From positions 60,958-124,957 of the forward strand of contig CALJHC010000009.1 in the NCBI GenBank assembly GCA_938075415.1: a DNA stretch of 64,000 nucleotides, read 5' to 3'. The stretch is from an uncultured Rubripirellula sp. (GTDB lineage Bacteria; Planctomycetota; Planctomycetia; Pirellulales; Pirellulaceae). The notes beneath the pieces are model-generated. The model ran no database searches and was not told the DNA's origin. It was given only the letters and a program-made list of their open reading frames with translations. Position numbers and translations under genes: made by a program. Of this stretch, positions 47,361 through 56,970 are shown one piece after another; positions within the stretch are counted from its first letter, which is position 1; each line of letters begins with the position of its first letter.

Positions 47361-47398
47361 TTGCAAAGGGGTTGGTTGCAAAGGGGTTGGTTGCAAGG
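47361..47398. repeat. 15-bp tandem repeat, 2.5 copies
   Basis: Two copies of ttgcaaaggggttgg (47361-47375, 47376-47390) and half of a third, ending 17 bases from the cmk stop codon. Confidence 0.93.
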
Positions 47399-47414
47399 TC
47401 ACCCAAGTTGCCCA

Positions 47415-48077
47415 TTAACCTTCGAGCGTCTTGCGTTTCGCTTCGATGATTTCCAGGACCTTATCCAGAACGGTACTCGTATCCATTCCATCACTATCGA
47501 TGATGACCGCATCATCCGCCGGGCGTAATGCTCCCATGGGTCGACTGCGATCTTTTTCATCCCGACCATCTTGCGCTTTCAGGATGTCCTCGATCGGTAA
47601 CGGGCGTCCCATTTCGGCCAATTGCTGATGACGACGCTTGGCCCGCTCCTCAGCCGAGGCGGTTAAAAATATTTTGCATTCGGCATTCGGAAATACCTCA
47701 GATCCTTGATCGCGACCTTCGGTCACCACATCGCGTCCAACAGTAATTTCTCTCTGAAGCTCTGATAATCGAGTTCTTACCTCGGGTAGGTCGGCTAGAA
47801 AGTGAATCGCGTCGGTAACAGGTGGGGTACGGATTTGATCGCTCACATCTTCACCACCGAGTAAAACTCTGTCAGCATTCCACTGGACTACTGCCCCGTT
47901 GGCGTATTGGATCACTTCCTCTGGATTGTCAAAATCCACCTGAGATCGGATCGCCCCGAGTGTGACTGCGCGATAAAGGGCACCGGTATCGAGGAAAGCG
48001 AACCCCAATCGCTCAGCCGCTATTTTGGCGATGCTACTTTTTCCGGCACCGGCCGGACCGTCAATTGTCACAATCAA
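47415..48077 (-). CDS. cmk: Cytidylate kinase
   Basis: A 220-residue CMP/dCMP kinase. The P-loop 'IDGPAGAGKSSIAK' is at the N-terminus, followed by 'FLDTGALYRAVTLGAI', the core 'TEGRDQGSEVFPNAECKIFLTA' (seen as TEGRDQGSEVFP and CKIFLTA) and the lid 'SAEERAKRRHQQL'. 'DGRDEKDRSRPMGALRPADDAV' is typical of Cmk. Usually the core reads GRDIGT; here it is GRDQGSE. The start is TTG 48077, which overlaps the stop codon of the transglutaminase gene (TTGA, positions 48077-48074), so translation is very likely coupled. An essential nucleotide-metabolism gene at the end of a moxR cluster is an odd combination. Confidence 0.95.
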   Translation of the reverse strand: MIVTIDGPAGAGKSSIAKIAAERLGFAFLDTGALYRAVTLGAIRSQVDFDNPEEVIQYANGAVVQWNADRVLLGGEDVSDQIRTPPVTDAIHFLADLPEVRTRLSELQREITVGRDVVTEGRDQGSEVFPNAECKIFLTASAEERAKRRHQQLAEMGRPLPIEDILKAQDGRDEKDRSRPMGALRPADDAVIIDSDGMDTSTVLDKVLEIIEAKRKTLEG

Positions 48078-50659
48078 GTTGAAAGCTCCATTTCAGCATT
48101 TCGACTCAGAATCGCATCGACGCCTTGGGTCAATTCCGCCAACGCCCTCTCAGGCCCAGAATGCGAAGAAGTGTCAGAAACGAATTCTTTTGAGTCCGAC
48201 TCCCGGATTGAAGCCGAAACATGTTTTGCTGAAGCATCGGGCATCCGGGCTTGCGTGGCAAGGCCGCTATTTGAATTCCAAACACCAAAACGCTGCCGGT
48301 AAAAGAGAGCAGTGAGTAAGCGGAGAGGTTGTTCGAGTGAGATGTCTCCAGATTGCCTGAATCTTTCAACGGCGAGGTCGCTCAATTCCGTCGGTGTCTG
48401 GCCAAGTTGCTGCTGAACTCCAAGACGCTCGATTTGACGAATGGTTTCTGCGTAAAAGTCAACGCTGGGCGTCATTAACTGAAGATCCGCCGGTCTCTTC
48501 GATCGTCTTCGGCGACGTACAAACTGCACCCGAAACAGCGATAGTACTGCCAAGCCAATACCTGCTGCCAAGACTGCTGCCTGCCAAGAGAACCAATTGC
48601 GTGAGGCCAATGAGCCTCCACCTAATTCACCTGCACGAAGTCGGCTCAAAAAGAGGCCCATTTGACCAATCATTTGCTTGTAGGATTGGTTCATCGATGT
48701 GGAACCGCCTCGCTGTAATGCTGAATCCTGTTTTTCGGCATCCATGTCCACGACGTAATCATCCCACATGGTCTGTGCCATGTCGAAGACTTGATTCACG
48801 CGGTTGGTCTCCCGCACCCTGCCGGCGGGCGGCGTCGGATCAAGTCGCAACCAGTATTTTTGGGACCGAGGTTGTCCATAAACACTCGGTGTGGCGTCAG
48901 AATCCTCAACCTCAATCAGTGCTTCCACCCAAGCATGGGCATGAAGTTGTCTGGCAATAAAAAGATTGGTCAGGTTGTTGTATTCGTCTGTGTGGTATCC
49001 AGCAACAACTCTTGCGGGGATACCTTGGCTGCGCAGCATCATGACAAGAGCCGATGCAAAGTATTGGCAATGCCCTCGCTTGTCAATTCGCACGAATTGC
49101 TCAATCGGATCCAACCCTGGAACCGGTTCTGCATTCAAATTGAGAGTGTATTGATAAATCCCTTCGCTTGAGAAATGCCTCTCCATTGCCTTGGCTATTT
49201 CGTAATCGGATCGACGGTCTCCCGACGTGTCAGTCACGATCGGTTCTGCTATCTGGGGAAGCGTCGGCATCATCTCCTCGGCAAAGGCGAGAAGGCGATC
49301 AATGTAGTCTTGTGTCCTGCGTTGATCGTCACCCAGTCTGTCAATGCGACGACCGGTTGTATTGCTCAACCCACCTGAAAACGGTTCACCGTGCTGACGG
49401 TACGTCTTCAGTTCGGCTTGAACACCACTGCGGAACGCGTTGGACCCAAATTGATATTCAATTCGAGGGTAAGTCCAGTCGGACTTGCCCTGCCGTTGCA
49501 CTGTCCATAACTCTTTGAAGTGCATGACCGCCGGCGTCGGTTGCGTGCGATGATAAGGAGCAATCGCAAAAAGCGATTCACTGCGCATTTCTTCACAGAC
49601 GATTTTGACGTCGACCGAATCATAATAGATCTCGTCAGTTGAACGAGTTGGGACGTATTCGTTCGGTAATTGCTCCGGTTCCGAGAGAAAACCCCGCGGC
49701 AAGGCTCTCCAGGAAGCTCCCTTTTGAGTCACGCCGTTAAATTCCCGATACTCTTCCAGAACCTTGCCTCGAAGATAAATGCCCCCAGCGACCTTGTAGG
49801 GTTCGCCAGAATCTTGATCCCGCAAGTAAACCCTTAACGCAGGTTGCGAGCTTTGCATCATTTGGCCAATTTGACCAAGCTGAAGTTCATCAGAGAAACC
49901 CACCGTGGCGTTTCCCGTGGATTGGACGCGCGTCGCATCCGTTGTGCGAGGTAACGCGTAAAAGAAAAAGATTGCAATGAGGAAGACGGCTGGAGCAAGG
50001 GTCAGCAGGGCAACCTTGGGGATGCGACCGGAGTACCCGGCGACACGCGTCCAAGCTTCCGATGGATTGGAGCGAACCAAAGGTAAGGTCGATGCATTCT
50101 GCGCCGTTTTTTTTCGACGCTTTGATTCGTTGGGGTCCGCAGAGCCTTCGGTTACCCACCTTGCCGACATCAGCGACAACGCCATGGCACCGACCAGGGC
50201 AATCGGCAGTAGCAGCAATCCAAAAAGAAGGGCGTCATTGAAAACGGCTGCTACGATCAATTCAAGCAGGCAGAAAACCCCCAGCTGCTCGTAGATGCGA
50301 CGTGTCTTCGTCTGCAACATCAGGATCGCCTGCACGAAGACTAGTAACTGGGCGACTACACCCATCTGGTGCTGCCCCGGTGCGTTGAGTTCAACAAAAT
50401 CACTGACGCAAAACATGGCTGCCACGCCCATCGCTGCATAGGCTGCCACCGACGGCAGTGCAAAAAACTGTAGCCAGTCCACGAAAATAAAACCAAAGGC
50501 CGCAAAGAAAACTGCCATCACCGGTATCGATGCACCCTCAGTTCCAGACGACAAAACAAGTCCGCCCAAACAGGTTAACGCAGCAAAGTATGCCTTCAGT
50601 CGCAACGAGACCGAATTAGATGCAGTTGTTTCAGCCTCAGTTTGGTCAGGATTAGCCAT
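48074..50659 (-). CDS. Membrane transglutaminase-like protein (TgpA type)
   Basis: An 861-residue membrane protein. Several hydrophobic helices occupy about the first 200 residues, and another lies around residue 240. A long extracytoplasmic part follows with the transglutaminase triad: Cys in 'RGHCQYFASALVMMLRSQG', His in 'HAHAWVEA' and Asp in 'YWLRLDPTPPAG'. A further membrane helix near residue 720 and a C-terminal DUF4129-like cytoplasmic domain complete the TgpA layout. ATG 50659 is chosen because it overlaps the stop of the DUF58 gene by eight bases and removes an implausible 76-residue Arg-rich leader. It likely works with the MoxR and DUF58 proteins; the substrate is unknown. Confidence 0.92.
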   Translation of the reverse strand: MANPDQTEAETTASNSVSLRLKAYFAALTCLGGLVLSSGTEGASIPVMAVFFAAFGFIFVDWLQFFALPSVAAYAAMGVAAMFCVSDFVELNAPGQHQMGVVAQLLVFVQAILMLQTKTRRIYEQLGVFCLLELIVAAVFNDALLFGLLLLPIALVGAMALSLMSARWVTEGSADPNESKRRKKTAQNASTLPLVRSNPSEAWTRVAGYSGRIPKVALLTLAPAVFLIAIFFFYALPRTTDATRVQSTGNATVGFSDELQLGQIGQMMQSSQPALRVYLRDQDSGEPYKVAGGIYLRGKVLEEYREFNGVTQKGASWRALPRGFLSEPEQLPNEYVPTRSTDEIYYDSVDVKIVCEEMRSESLFAIAPYHRTQPTPAVMHFKELWTVQRQGKSDWTYPRIEYQFGSNAFRSGVQAELKTYRQHGEPFSGGLSNTTGRRIDRLGDDQRRTQDYIDRLLAFAEEMMPTLPQIAEPIVTDTSGDRRSDYEIAKAMERHFSSEGIYQYTLNLNAEPVPGLDPIEQFVRIDKRGHCQYFASALVMMLRSQGIPARVVAGYHTDEYNNLTNLFIARQLHAHAWVEALIEVEDSDATPSVYGQPRSQKYWLRLDPTPPAGRVRETNRVNQVFDMAQTMWDDYVVDMDAEKQDSALQRGGSTSMNQSYKQMIGQMGLFLSRLRAGELGGGSLASRNWFSWQAAVLAAGIGLAVLSLFRVQFVRRRRRSKRPADLQLMTPSVDFYAETIRQIERLGVQQQLGQTPTELSDLAVERFRQSGDISLEQPLRLLTALFYRQRFGVWNSNSGLATQARMPDASAKHVSASIRESDSKEFVSDTSSHSGPERALAELTQGVDAILSRNAEMELST

Positions 50660-52022
50660 GCTCAATCTCCTCCTGACCGCCATTGATCGCAATCGGAGTG
50701 CGTTGTGTCTCGGATTCGCGAGCAACGCCCAGCGTCGTGGAGTTTGTTCGATCTGATTGATCCAACTTCGATGCCAAGATGGGCCTCGCTGGATAAGTTC
50801 GTCTCGTTGGGAAATCGGTTTCTTCGTGTTTTTTATTGGAGGACCGGCGCTCTTCGGCAACCCATTGCCCGAGATCGGTGGTGACATCGACCCATCGAAT
50901 ACTTCCGCGGCGCATCCATTGTCGCATCATTCGGGCGGACTCGGGTTGCCTTGCCTGAAAGTCACTCAGCGACCGAGAACTAATGACCAGTAACTCCTTC
51001 GGCGAACCCGTTTGTCCCTGAACTTGCCTGATCGCAGTACCCCAGTCGGGCTTTTGGCAAGCGTCTGCATCGGAAAGCATTTCAAGCATTCGTTTTCGAC
51101 CGCGATCAATCCCGATGGATCCCGTGGTATCAGACTTGGTGTGAGCAATTGCAAGAATGAGTTGGTCATTGGGTGCAGACAACAGTCCGGTGAGTAAACT
51201 CGCGGCTAAACTAATCGCTTCCTCGATCGAATTCTCGTCGTTTTCCTGTCCAGTCCACGTATCAACAAGCAGACATGTGCTCAGTCGCCTCTGATGTTCA
51301 AACTGCCGAACCGCCAGCTCGTTGAGTCGCGCAGAGGTGCGCCAGTGGATCCATTTTGGGCTGTCACCATTTTGCCACTCACGCAGCCCAAAGAAATCGC
51401 CTTCAGTAGGTCCATTGCGACGCTGCGTGGCGGAGGTCCCACCACCTCGGCTCTCCAGTTGCTGTCGCCAAGTGCGTCGCAATGGGAACAGTTCAGGGTA
51501 GACCACCAATTCTTGACCCTTGCCGTGTTCGCGATTCGCCTCGAGCAACGAAAACGGGAAACAGGTCATCAACCGCGTCGGTCCCAATTGATAACGGCCA
51601 CGTCGGGTCAGCGTTGCTTCGCAGTTGATCCAGCGACTGGAATTGGGGCGTAATACCGCAACACCGGTAGCTACACGACCTTGGTCGCCCTTCTGCTCGA
51701 GTTTAATGCTTTGCTCGACACGTAACATCCAACCTGGCATCCAATTGCTCGCATTGGTTAGCCGATACCTGAGAGTGAATGCGCGATTGGCAAAAATATC
51801 TGCGGGAATCGCCGGGCTGATCTGAATCGCTTCAAGACTTCTTCGCGTCCAACGCCACTGGGTTAATAAAGCTCCGACCATTAGTCCGGCGAGTACAAGA
51901 AGCAGATTGAATCCACGCAACGCACCGCCCAGCATTGCGAAGCCACCGACGAAGAGGAAATGGAATCCCAGCCTCGTGAGATGCTGTCGCGTTTTTCGTT
52001 CGCCGAGCAATTTGTCTTGCAA
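50652..52022 (-). CDS. DUF58 domain protein
   Basis: A 456-residue protein with two hydrophobic helices at about residues 18-55. It carries the DUF58 signature in the middle: 'EGDFFGLREWQNGDSPKWIHW' (seen as EGDFFGLREWQNGD and PKWIHWRTSARLNEL) and 'VRQFEHQR', followed by a von Willebrand A-like region starting 'STCLLVDTWTG'. DUF58 proteins are the standard partners of MoxR ATPases. The start is TTG 52022, supported by GAGGT seven bases upstream. The gene overlaps the transglutaminase gene by eight bases. The last 60 residues are hydrophilic and poorly conserved. Confidence 0.9.
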   Translation of the reverse strand: MQDKLLGERKTRQHLTRLGFHFLFVGGFAMLGGALRGFNLLLVLAGLMVGALLTQWRWTRRSLEAIQISPAIPADIFANRAFTLRYRLTNASNWMPGWMLRVEQSIKLEQKGDQGRVATGVAVLRPNSSRWINCEATLTRRGRYQLGPTRLMTCFPFSLLEANREHGKGQELVVYPELFPLRRTWRQQLESRGGGTSATQRRNGPTEGDFFGLREWQNGDSPKWIHWRTSARLNELAVRQFEHQRRLSTCLLVDTWTGQENDENSIEEAISLAASLLTGLLSAPNDQLILAIAHTKSDTTGSIGIDRGRKRMLEMLSDADACQKPDWGTAIRQVQGQTGSPKELLVISSRSLSDFQARQPESARMMRQWMRRGSIRWVDVTTDLGQWVAEERRSSNKKHEETDFPTRRTYPARPILASKLDQSDRTNSTTLGVARESETQRTPIAINGGQEEIEHG

Positions 52023-52557
52023 GTCGCTTACCTCAAATTTAAAAACTTCGGTCGATGGCTGAGAATGGATTTTGGATTGGCGTGTCGATAATCAAAGAAA
52101 AGCACACAGTGGCTTTCGTAAGGTTCCAAGCGAAGCGAGATTGGAGTAGTTGAAAATTCAGCCTTCTTGGCTTCACTGCCTTTCGATTGTTCACAACCAT
52201 TTCAGTGAATCAATGCAAGGGATTTTGATCGCGAGCACGGAACCCCGTTTTACTCACTTTCTATCAATACTTGGTGTCCGTTTGTTAAGGCGTCAATGTG
52301 TTAAGGCATCCATTTGCTATGGTTTTCTGGGTGGCCAGTTTATCGCGGTCTCATCAATTCTTTGAAGCAAGGGGTAACGGATCGAGTGTTAGGAATGAGT
52401 GCGTCGGATTCAACAGTTGAAAGTCAAGCGTATTAAGTCTGCGTCCCCCGAACATAATTCAATAACGGGATCATCCATGGGGAATGGTTGGTAAGGCGGT
52501 AGTCTTTCGTCCTGACACTGGTGCTGTACGATTGAATACGAATTGCGATTGCCTGCC
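52023..52557. other. Intergenic between moxR and the DUF58 gene
   Basis: A 535-base gap inside what is usually a tight operon. A small imperfect duplication, gttaaggc at 52286 and 52300, is the only structure noticed. The gap may carry its own promoter for the DUF58-transglutaminase-cmk genes. Confidence 0.5.
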
Positions 52558-53499
52558 TTACATCGGAACCGGCACCTGTTCAATCAAATCACGTAGTTGG
52601 CTCTCAACGACATTTCGGCTCGCTCCTTGAAAGACCCCCTCGCAGATAACTCGGTGTGACAGTGACGGTATGGCCAATGCTTTCACGTCGTCGGGTGTTA
52701 CAAAATCACGTTCTTCGGTGATCGCCCTTGCTTGGCAGCCACGATAAAAACTTAGCGCACCTCGAGTGCTGACTCCGACTTGGAATCCGTCAAAATTGCG
52801 GGTCGATTGGACGATGTCCAGTAAGTAGTCAACAAGGCTCTCTTCGAACTTCACGCTCCGCGCCGCATCCTGCGCCGCGGTTACCGCTTCCACCGCGACC
52901 ACAGGCTGTAACTTGTCAACGGGCTCACCCAGTCGGTGTGTTGACATTACCTGTCTTTCAACATCACGATTAGGATAACCAATCGATGATCGCAGTAAGA
53001 AACGGTCAAGCTGACTTTCCGGCAACGCGTACGTTCCCTCGAATTCGAACGGATTCTGAGTGGCAATGACGATGAAAGGTTTCGGCAGTTGGTGTGTGAC
53101 TCCGTCGATGGAGACGCAACCTTCGCTCATTGCCTCGAGTAGAGCAGACTGAGTTCTTGGAGGCGCTCGGTTGATTTCATCAGCCAACACCACGTGGTTG
53201 AAAATCGGACCGCGTTTGAATTCGAAGTCACGCGAATCACTTCGGTAGATGACGCTACCGGTGATGTCGCTGGGCAAGAGGTCCGGGGTAAACTGGAGCC
53301 GCGCAAAGGTTCCCTCAAGGCTTAACGCCAACGCCTTTGCAGCAAGTGTTTTTCCGACCCCCGGTACATCCTCCAGCAAGGCATGCTCACCGGCCAGCAG
53401 TGAAACCACCAGCATCTGAACAAGGTCGTCCTTGCCAAGCACCACCCGGCCAATGTTCTCTCGCAAGAGTCGAGACGTCTCAAAAGCGTCGTTTGACAT
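52558..53499 (-). CDS. MoxR family AAA+ ATPase
   Basis: A 313-residue AAA+ ATPase. Walker A is 'EDVPGVGKT' (residues 43-51), Walker B 'VVLADEINRAPPRTQSALLEAM' starts at about 103 (seen as VVLADEINRAPP), sensor 1 is 'VIATQNPFEFEGTY' and the arginine-finger region is 'LPESQLDRFLLR'. The C-terminal lid has 'GVSTRGALSF', typical of MoxR. These ATPases act as chaperones for metal insertion or complex assembly together with DUF58/VWA proteins, whose gene is next on the strand. The start ATG 53499 is clear. Confidence 0.95.
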   Translation of the reverse strand: MSNDAFETSRLLRENIGRVVLGKDDLVQMLVVSLLAGEHALLEDVPGVGKTLAAKALALSLEGTFARLQFTPDLLPSDITGSVIYRSDSRDFEFKRGPIFNHVVLADEINRAPPRTQSALLEAMSEGCVSIDGVTHQLPKPFIVIATQNPFEFEGTYALPESQLDRFLLRSSIGYPNRDVERQVMSTHRLGEPVDKLQPVVAVEAVTAAQDAARSVKFEESLVDYLLDIVQSTRNFDGFQVGVSTRGALSFYRGCQARAITEERDFVTPDDVKALAIPSLSHRVICEGVFQGASRNVVESQLRDLIEQVPVPM

Positions 53500-54169
53500 C
53501 GATGTCAGCTTTCAAAAGATGAAAAATTACTGAAAAATTCCGAGGGATTGATGTGTAAATAGCCAGCAACCGCAGAGAAAACCCGTCGAAGGATGGGGAC
53601 CTGTGACCAATCGAAACACGTCAGCAAATTCGGGATCTAGAGGTATTGTAGCAACTGCCCAAGTTTTTACGGATAGGCGGGCGAATAATCAACAAAGCAA
53701 GTGCCCTGCTGACGGCCAAATGATCCCTCGACCTGGGGCCAGCCACTCAGTCGGCAGCCAGCCAGTGGGTAGCCAGCCAGTGGGTAGTGAGCCACTCCGT
53801 CCGCAATAAGACGGGGCCGACCCGGGCAAGCGGCAATCCCACGCAGCACCGCACACGCCCTGGCACATCAGCAAGCCAGCGGATCACGATGTCGCTATCC
53901 AGCATCAGAGAGAGATGTCTTGACGCGTTTAGCTGATCAGACGACGGGGGGAACCGGTGGAGTTGGGATCTCGTGTGTCTTTGCGTTGCCAGGATTAACC
54001 ATCAGAGCAAATCATCGGCCCGCTGACGATTAACGATCGAGCTTGGCCGATCGCAAAATCGGTGGGCGCCGAAACGCGAATTGTTCGAACAAGCAGTTCA
54101 AGCAAGGGGAATCGTCGTCGATTTTGACCCACTGATTACCTGACACAAGTGATTACCTGACACAACTGA
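53500..54169. other. Intergenic with two tandem arrays
   Basis: About 670 bases between the moxR start and the M13 peptidase stop. It carries arrays at 53746-53794 and 54133-54174 and no supportable gene. Confidence 0.6.
53746..53794. repeat. 15-bp tandem repeat, about 3 copies
   Basis: Two near-exact copies of gccagtgggtag(cca/tga) at 53761-53775 and 53776-53790, with degenerate gccact-type copies on either side. Confidence 0.85.
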
Positions 54170-54174
54170 TTACC
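54133..54174. repeat. 17-bp tandem repeat overlapping the M13 peptidase stop codon
   Basis: Two copies of tgattacctgacacaa(g/c) (54133-54149, 54150-54166) and an eight-base third start (54167-54174). That partial copy contains the stop codon of the M13 gene (54170-54172, minus strand), so the duplication appears to have grown out of the end of the gene. Confidence 0.93.
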
Positions 54175-56266
54175 AGATTCGAACGCGGTCCTCGGGCTTG
54201 AGGTAAAGTGCCGAACCCGGTTTGATCTGGAAAGCTTCATACCAAGCGTCAAGGTTTCGGACGATGCCGTTGGCGCGATACTCGCTGGGGCTGTGTGAAT
54301 CGGTGATCAATCGATCCAGCAGCTCACGTTCACGATAGAGTCTCCGCCATATTTGCGCCCAACCAAGAAAGAATCGCTGGTCTCCCGTAAGGCCATCGAT
54401 CACAGGTGCCGGCTTGCCATTCAGCGAAAGTCGATAGGCTTCGTAGGCGACGCTCAATCCGCCCAAGTCGCCGATGTTCTCACCCAGAGTTAATTCACCA
54501 TTGACGAAGTTACCCTCGATCGGCTCGTATTTTCCGTATTGGGCCACAAGGCCTTTGGCTCGTCGTTCGAATTCGCTCCGGTCTTGCTCCGTCCACCACA
54601 TTCTCAGATTGCCCTCACCATCGAATTTGCTTCCCTTGTCGTCGAAGCCGTGGCTGAGTTCGTGTCCTATCACGGCACCAATGCCACCGTAGTTGACAGC
54701 ATCATCTGCTTCCATGTTGAAGAAGGGAGGTTGCAGAATTGCCGCGGGAAACACGATTTCATTCATCGTTGGGTTGTAGTAGGCATTCACGGTTTGTGGT
54801 GTCATGTGCCACTCGCCACGATCAATCGGACCACCGAGTTTGGCAAGTTCTTTTTCCGTTTCAAAATGTGCCGAAGCGATCAGATTATTGACCAAAATGG
54901 GAGATCCGATGGATAGCTTCGAATAATCTTTCCATTGATCCGGATAACCAATTTTGGTGGTGAACATGGATAGCTTCTTCAATGCTTCCTTCTTGGTTCC
55001 GTCCCCCATCCAATCTCTGGTTTCAATGCGATTGGCGAACGCACGCTCTAGGTTCTTCACAAGTTGCTTCATTCTGGATTTTGCTTCGGGTCGAAAATGC
55101 TTTTCGACGTAAAGCTGCCCCACTAATTCACCGAGTGCACCACTTGTGACCGATACGCCTCGCTTCCACATGGGGCGTTGCTGATCCACTCCTCGCACCG
55201 CAGTGCTGTGGAAATCAAACGATCGCTTCTCGATGGCTTCGGATAAACTTGAAGCATAACTGTCGATAAGATGGAACTTGAGGTAAAGCTTAAGGACCTC
55301 GATATCGGTCGCAGCAAACACCTTTGCGACCGAATCAATGTAAGTTGGCTGTCGAACAACAAACTTTGTTTGTTTTCCGACACCACTTTCCTGTGCGAAC
55401 GTTTGCCAATCAAATCCCTGCATTCGTTCAGCAAGTTCAACGGAGGCAATCTGGTTGTAGGTTTTGACAGGGTCACGGTTTTCGGTCTTGGTCCAGTGAT
55501 GTTTTGCAATCTGCGTCTCAAGTTTGAATACCTGGGACGCGGCGGCTTCGCTGTTGGTCTCGCCAAGGTGGGTCAACATGTCGGAGATATATTCTCTCAA
55601 ATCAACTCGCAGTGCGACGAATCGATCGTTTTCATCATCGAGGTAGTACTCACGATCCGGCAGCGTTAATCCTGATTGAGTGACATAGACCGTGTACTGG
55701 TCACTTTTTCTTGCATCAACACCGACATAGGCGGCGATGGGGCCATAGATTCCACTTTTGGTCAACTGACCCATCACAGATGAGGCATCCTTGTGACTGC
55801 CAATCGAGTTAATCAATTCGGTCAAATCGGTAAGTGGCTTAACACCTGCTTGATTCCTTGCTTCAACATTCAAGACAGAGCGGTAGAGATCACCAACTTT
55901 TTGAGAAGCTGATCCGGGCTTGCCCTCTTCCGAAGCTGCCGCTTCGATCAAACGCTTTACTTGTTCATCCGCTTCGTCCGCCAAAACAGTGAAGATGCCA
56001 TAATTTGATTTGTCCGCGGGGATCTCGGTTTCATTCAGCCATTTCTCATTGGCATGCAAGTAGAAGTTATCACCCGGTTGGATGGATTTGCTAAATATGC
56101 TCTTGTCGATTCCCGAAATCTTTCCTGGCGAAGCGTCTGCGGTTGTTGGTGCAGTACTCGCATCGGAATCTTGGGAAAGGAGGTGAGTTGGATTCGGGGA
56201 ACCCAGGGTCAACACGGTCAACACGGTCGCTAAAATCAACGTCGTTGAGGAAAAACGATGGATCAT
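54170..56266 (-). CDS. M13 family metallopeptidase (neprilysin/PepO-like)
   Basis: A zinc endopeptidase of about 698 residues. A signal peptide begins at ATG 56266 (MIHRFSSTTLILATVLTVLT); the in-frame TTG at 56275 would add three residues. The mature N-terminus 'GDNFYLHANEKWLNE' is typical of M13. The catalytic region contains 'VNAYYNPTMNEIVFPAAILQPP' (seen as NAYYNPTMNEIVFPA), the zinc motif 'GAVIGHELSHGFDDKG' (HExxH) and 'ENIGDLGGLSVAYEAY' with the third ligand Glu. The substrate-binding 'NGIVRNLDAWYEAF' and the terminal '-RVRIW' are intact. It probably degrades peptides in the periplasm. Confidence 0.95.
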   Translation of the reverse strand: MIHRFSSTTLILATVLTVLTLGSPNPTHLLSQDSDASTAPTTADASPGKISGIDKSIFSKSIQPGDNFYLHANEKWLNETEIPADKSNYGIFTVLADEADEQVKRLIEAAASEEGKPGSASQKVGDLYRSVLNVEARNQAGVKPLTDLTELINSIGSHKDASSVMGQLTKSGIYGPIAAYVGVDARKSDQYTVYVTQSGLTLPDREYYLDDENDRFVALRVDLREYISDMLTHLGETNSEAAASQVFKLETQIAKHHWTKTENRDPVKTYNQIASVELAERMQGFDWQTFAQESGVGKQTKFVVRQPTYIDSVAKVFAATDIEVLKLYLKFHLIDSYASSLSEAIEKRSFDFHSTAVRGVDQQRPMWKRGVSVTSGALGELVGQLYVEKHFRPEAKSRMKQLVKNLERAFANRIETRDWMGDGTKKEALKKLSMFTTKIGYPDQWKDYSKLSIGSPILVNNLIASAHFETEKELAKLGGPIDRGEWHMTPQTVNAYYNPTMNEIVFPAAILQPPFFNMEADDAVNYGGIGAVIGHELSHGFDDKGSKFDGEGNLRMWWTEQDRSEFERRAKGLVAQYGKYEPIEGNFVNGELTLGENIGDLGGLSVAYEAYRLSLNGKPAPVIDGLTGDQRFFLGWAQIWRRLYRERELLDRLITDSHSPSEYRANGIVRNLDAWYEAFQIKPGSALYLKPEDRVRIW

Positions 56267-56970
56267 TGGCGGCAAACTTTCTATTCGCGAAGCTCTTTGG
56301 AAAATTTCAGCCCCAAGGTTAGCATGTTAAGTAAGCCCCGTCAGCTGAGCGGTGTGCACGTTTTACCGATTGCCCAACCTTGTCCGGTTGGATCTTCCAA
56401 GTTGCTGACATGGTGCCCGTCAGGGCACCAGAAGGGCACCAGAGGGCATTGAGATCGCAGGCTCGAGGTGAGCCGGGATCGAGTGGCCTGATTCAGTGAC
56501 CGTCGATTCAATCAATGGCGGGGTGGAAAGCGGGGCAAAAGCTTTGGTCTGTTTTTTCAGGACTCAACGTCGAAGGCCCGGTCAGATTGTTTGAATGTGG
56601 GTTTGGGACTTCAGCGGCTGCAGATCTGGCGATTGCCGAACCTTTGTGGCTGTGCCGAAGAACCTTGGCTTTGCCATTCTGCGAGCATTGGTCAGCTCAT
56701 TGCCGGCCGCTCGCCAACGCCTGGTATCCACGATCATCGGAGGTGACGTCAGCCGATTGGATGGTCCGGTTGAGCAAAATTGGGATCCGGCTGAGCAAGA
56801 TAGTTGCCAGGTCCCGCTGAGGTTGCCCGCGGAGAACGTTGGATGCCTGCACCCCGCAAAACTCTGGTTGGTCGACCCCGTGATCGGTGATCCTTTCGCG
56901 TCGGCGTTCCACAGCGCAATCTTTTCGAACTCGATCGATTTCGTTCACCGCATGATGAGACACATAAAAC
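56267..56970. other. Intergenic with a perfect hairpin
   Basis: About 700 bases between co-directional genes. A perfect hairpin lies at 56411-56430, followed by two more agggca-type fragments. Open plus-strand frames at 56515-57005 are antisense or spurious. Confidence 0.5.
56411..56430. other. Perfect 8-bp hairpin, tetraloop
   Basis: tggtgccc-gtca-gggcacca forms an uninterrupted eight-base stem. The 3' arm is repeated imperfectly (agggcacca, then agggca) in the next 20 bases. There is no T-tract on either strand, so it is not a classical terminator. Confidence 0.8.
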
